A DNA stretch of 5,513 bases from Candidatus Shapirobacteria bacterium (GTDB lineage: Bacteria > Patescibacteriota > Microgenomatia > UBA12405). Shown here in pieces: positions 5,097 through 5,513 of the stretch (position 1 is the stretch's first letter; every line of letters starts with the position of its first letter). Made by a program: the position numbers and the translations under genes. The notes under the pieces are model-generated. The model worked only from the letters and a program-made list of their open reading frames with translations. It searched no databases and was not told where the DNA came from. Location: NCBI GenBank assembly GCA_018500045.2, contig JAHBAQ020000014.1:1-5513 (forward strand), in the 5' to 3' direction.

Positions 5097-5513
5097 TTTG
5101 GATTATTATTTTGTTTAGTTTAGGATTGAGGTTAGTAAGTCTTGATCAGTCGTTGTGGCTAGATGAGGCAATTTCGGCTAATGTAGCAAGAATGCCTATT
5201 GAAAAAATTATTCCTGATTTTTCAGTGATCGATTTTCATCCACCATTATTTTATTTGACTTTGAATTTATGGGTTAAGCTGGTGGGAAGTGGAGTAATCC
5301 AGATGAGAATGTTGTCAATAATATTTTCATTGGTAACTATTTGGCTGGTTTATAAAATTGGAAGTTTATTGAAAGACAAAAAGACTGGGTTGTGGGCAGC
5401 GATAATTACAGGCATTAATCCCCTGGTGATTTATTATTCTCAGGAATTGAGAATGTATGCAATGATGATGATGCTTTTGATGGGGGGAGTTTATTTTTGG
5501 ATAAAAATTATAA
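5093..5513 (+). CDS. GT-C membrane glycosyltransferase, family 39-like (5' part, cut by window edge)
   Basis: The first 140 codons of a polytopic membrane protein are visible and the frame is open to the window end. Features typical of GT39/RgtA-D-like enzymes, which transfer a sugar from a polyprenyl-phosphate donor outside the membrane, are an N-terminal membrane helix (2-15), SLWLDEAISANVARMP (20-35, with the acidic D24-E25 pair), DFHPPLFYLTLNLWVKLVG (47-65), the helix after MRMLSIIFSLVTIWLVYKIG (71-90) and the characteristic INPLVIYYSQELRMYA (108-123). The full protein probably has 400-600 residues (family knowledge). The ATG shares bases with the TGA of the L,D-transpeptidase gene (ATGA), making it the third gene of the envelope operon. 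Likely product: glycosylated lipid, wall polymer or protein; the sugar and acceptor cannot be told. Confidence 0.85.
   Translation, partial: MIWIIILFSLGLRLVSLDQSLWLDEAISANVARMPIEKIIPDFSVIDFHPPLFYLTLNLWVKLVGSGVIQMRMLSIIFSLVTIWLVYKIGSLLKDKKTGLWAAIITGINPLVIYYSQELRMYAMMMMLLMGGVYFWIKII

Overview
The window is AT-rich, gene-dense DNA whose genes have short gaps or overlap by 1 to 11 bases. No start codon has a convincing AGGAGG-type ribosome binding site in front of it. Small proteins, compact overlapping operons and a characteristic L,D-transpeptidase (a KMSGGSK...GTYYYLPNVQNVMFFY stretch followed by SHGCINM) suggest a Candidate Phyla Radiation (Patescibacteria) bacterium, perhaps of the Microgenomates type. 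That placement is an inference from protein style; there is no marker gene in the window.

Left part, minus strand (reading from about 3477 down to 186): an SDR oxidoreductase, then a RarA-type AAA+ ATPase gene interrupted by an in-frame TGA, a single-domain GIY-YIG nuclease, an alkyltransferase-like (MGMT-fold) protein without the catalytic cysteine, and a PP2C-type phosphatase. The rarA group appears to have its own sigma70-like promoter (TTGACC-17 bp-TATACT) inside the end of the SDR gene, with two direct repeats of TATTACCC around the predicted start point. The two rarA pieces, the nuclease and the alkyltransferase-like gene are chained by stop/start overlaps and look like a DNA-maintenance operon. 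The 185 bases left of the phosphatase gene hold no supportable gene.

Right part, plus strand (3530 to the window end): a membrane-anchored polysaccharide deacetylase, a membrane-anchored YkuD L,D-transpeptidase and the first 140 codons of a GT-C (family 39-like) membrane glycosyltransferase. Each gene overlaps the next, so this looks like a cell-envelope operon. It starts at a perfect TATAAT box only 10 bases before the ATG, which suggests a leaderless mRNA. A perfect 28-bp palindrome lies 30 bases into the first gene.

The observations most worth a second look are: (1) the TGA in rarA, which falls exactly on the Cys position of the SRC (arginine-finger) motif, with the preceding Arg also changed to His and a 12-bp hairpin directly after it; (2) the 28-bp perfect palindrome in the deacetylase gene; (3) the PFHR active-site variant in the alkyltransferase-like protein, encoded next to a small GIY-YIG nuclease. 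No clearly new multi-gene system is evident.
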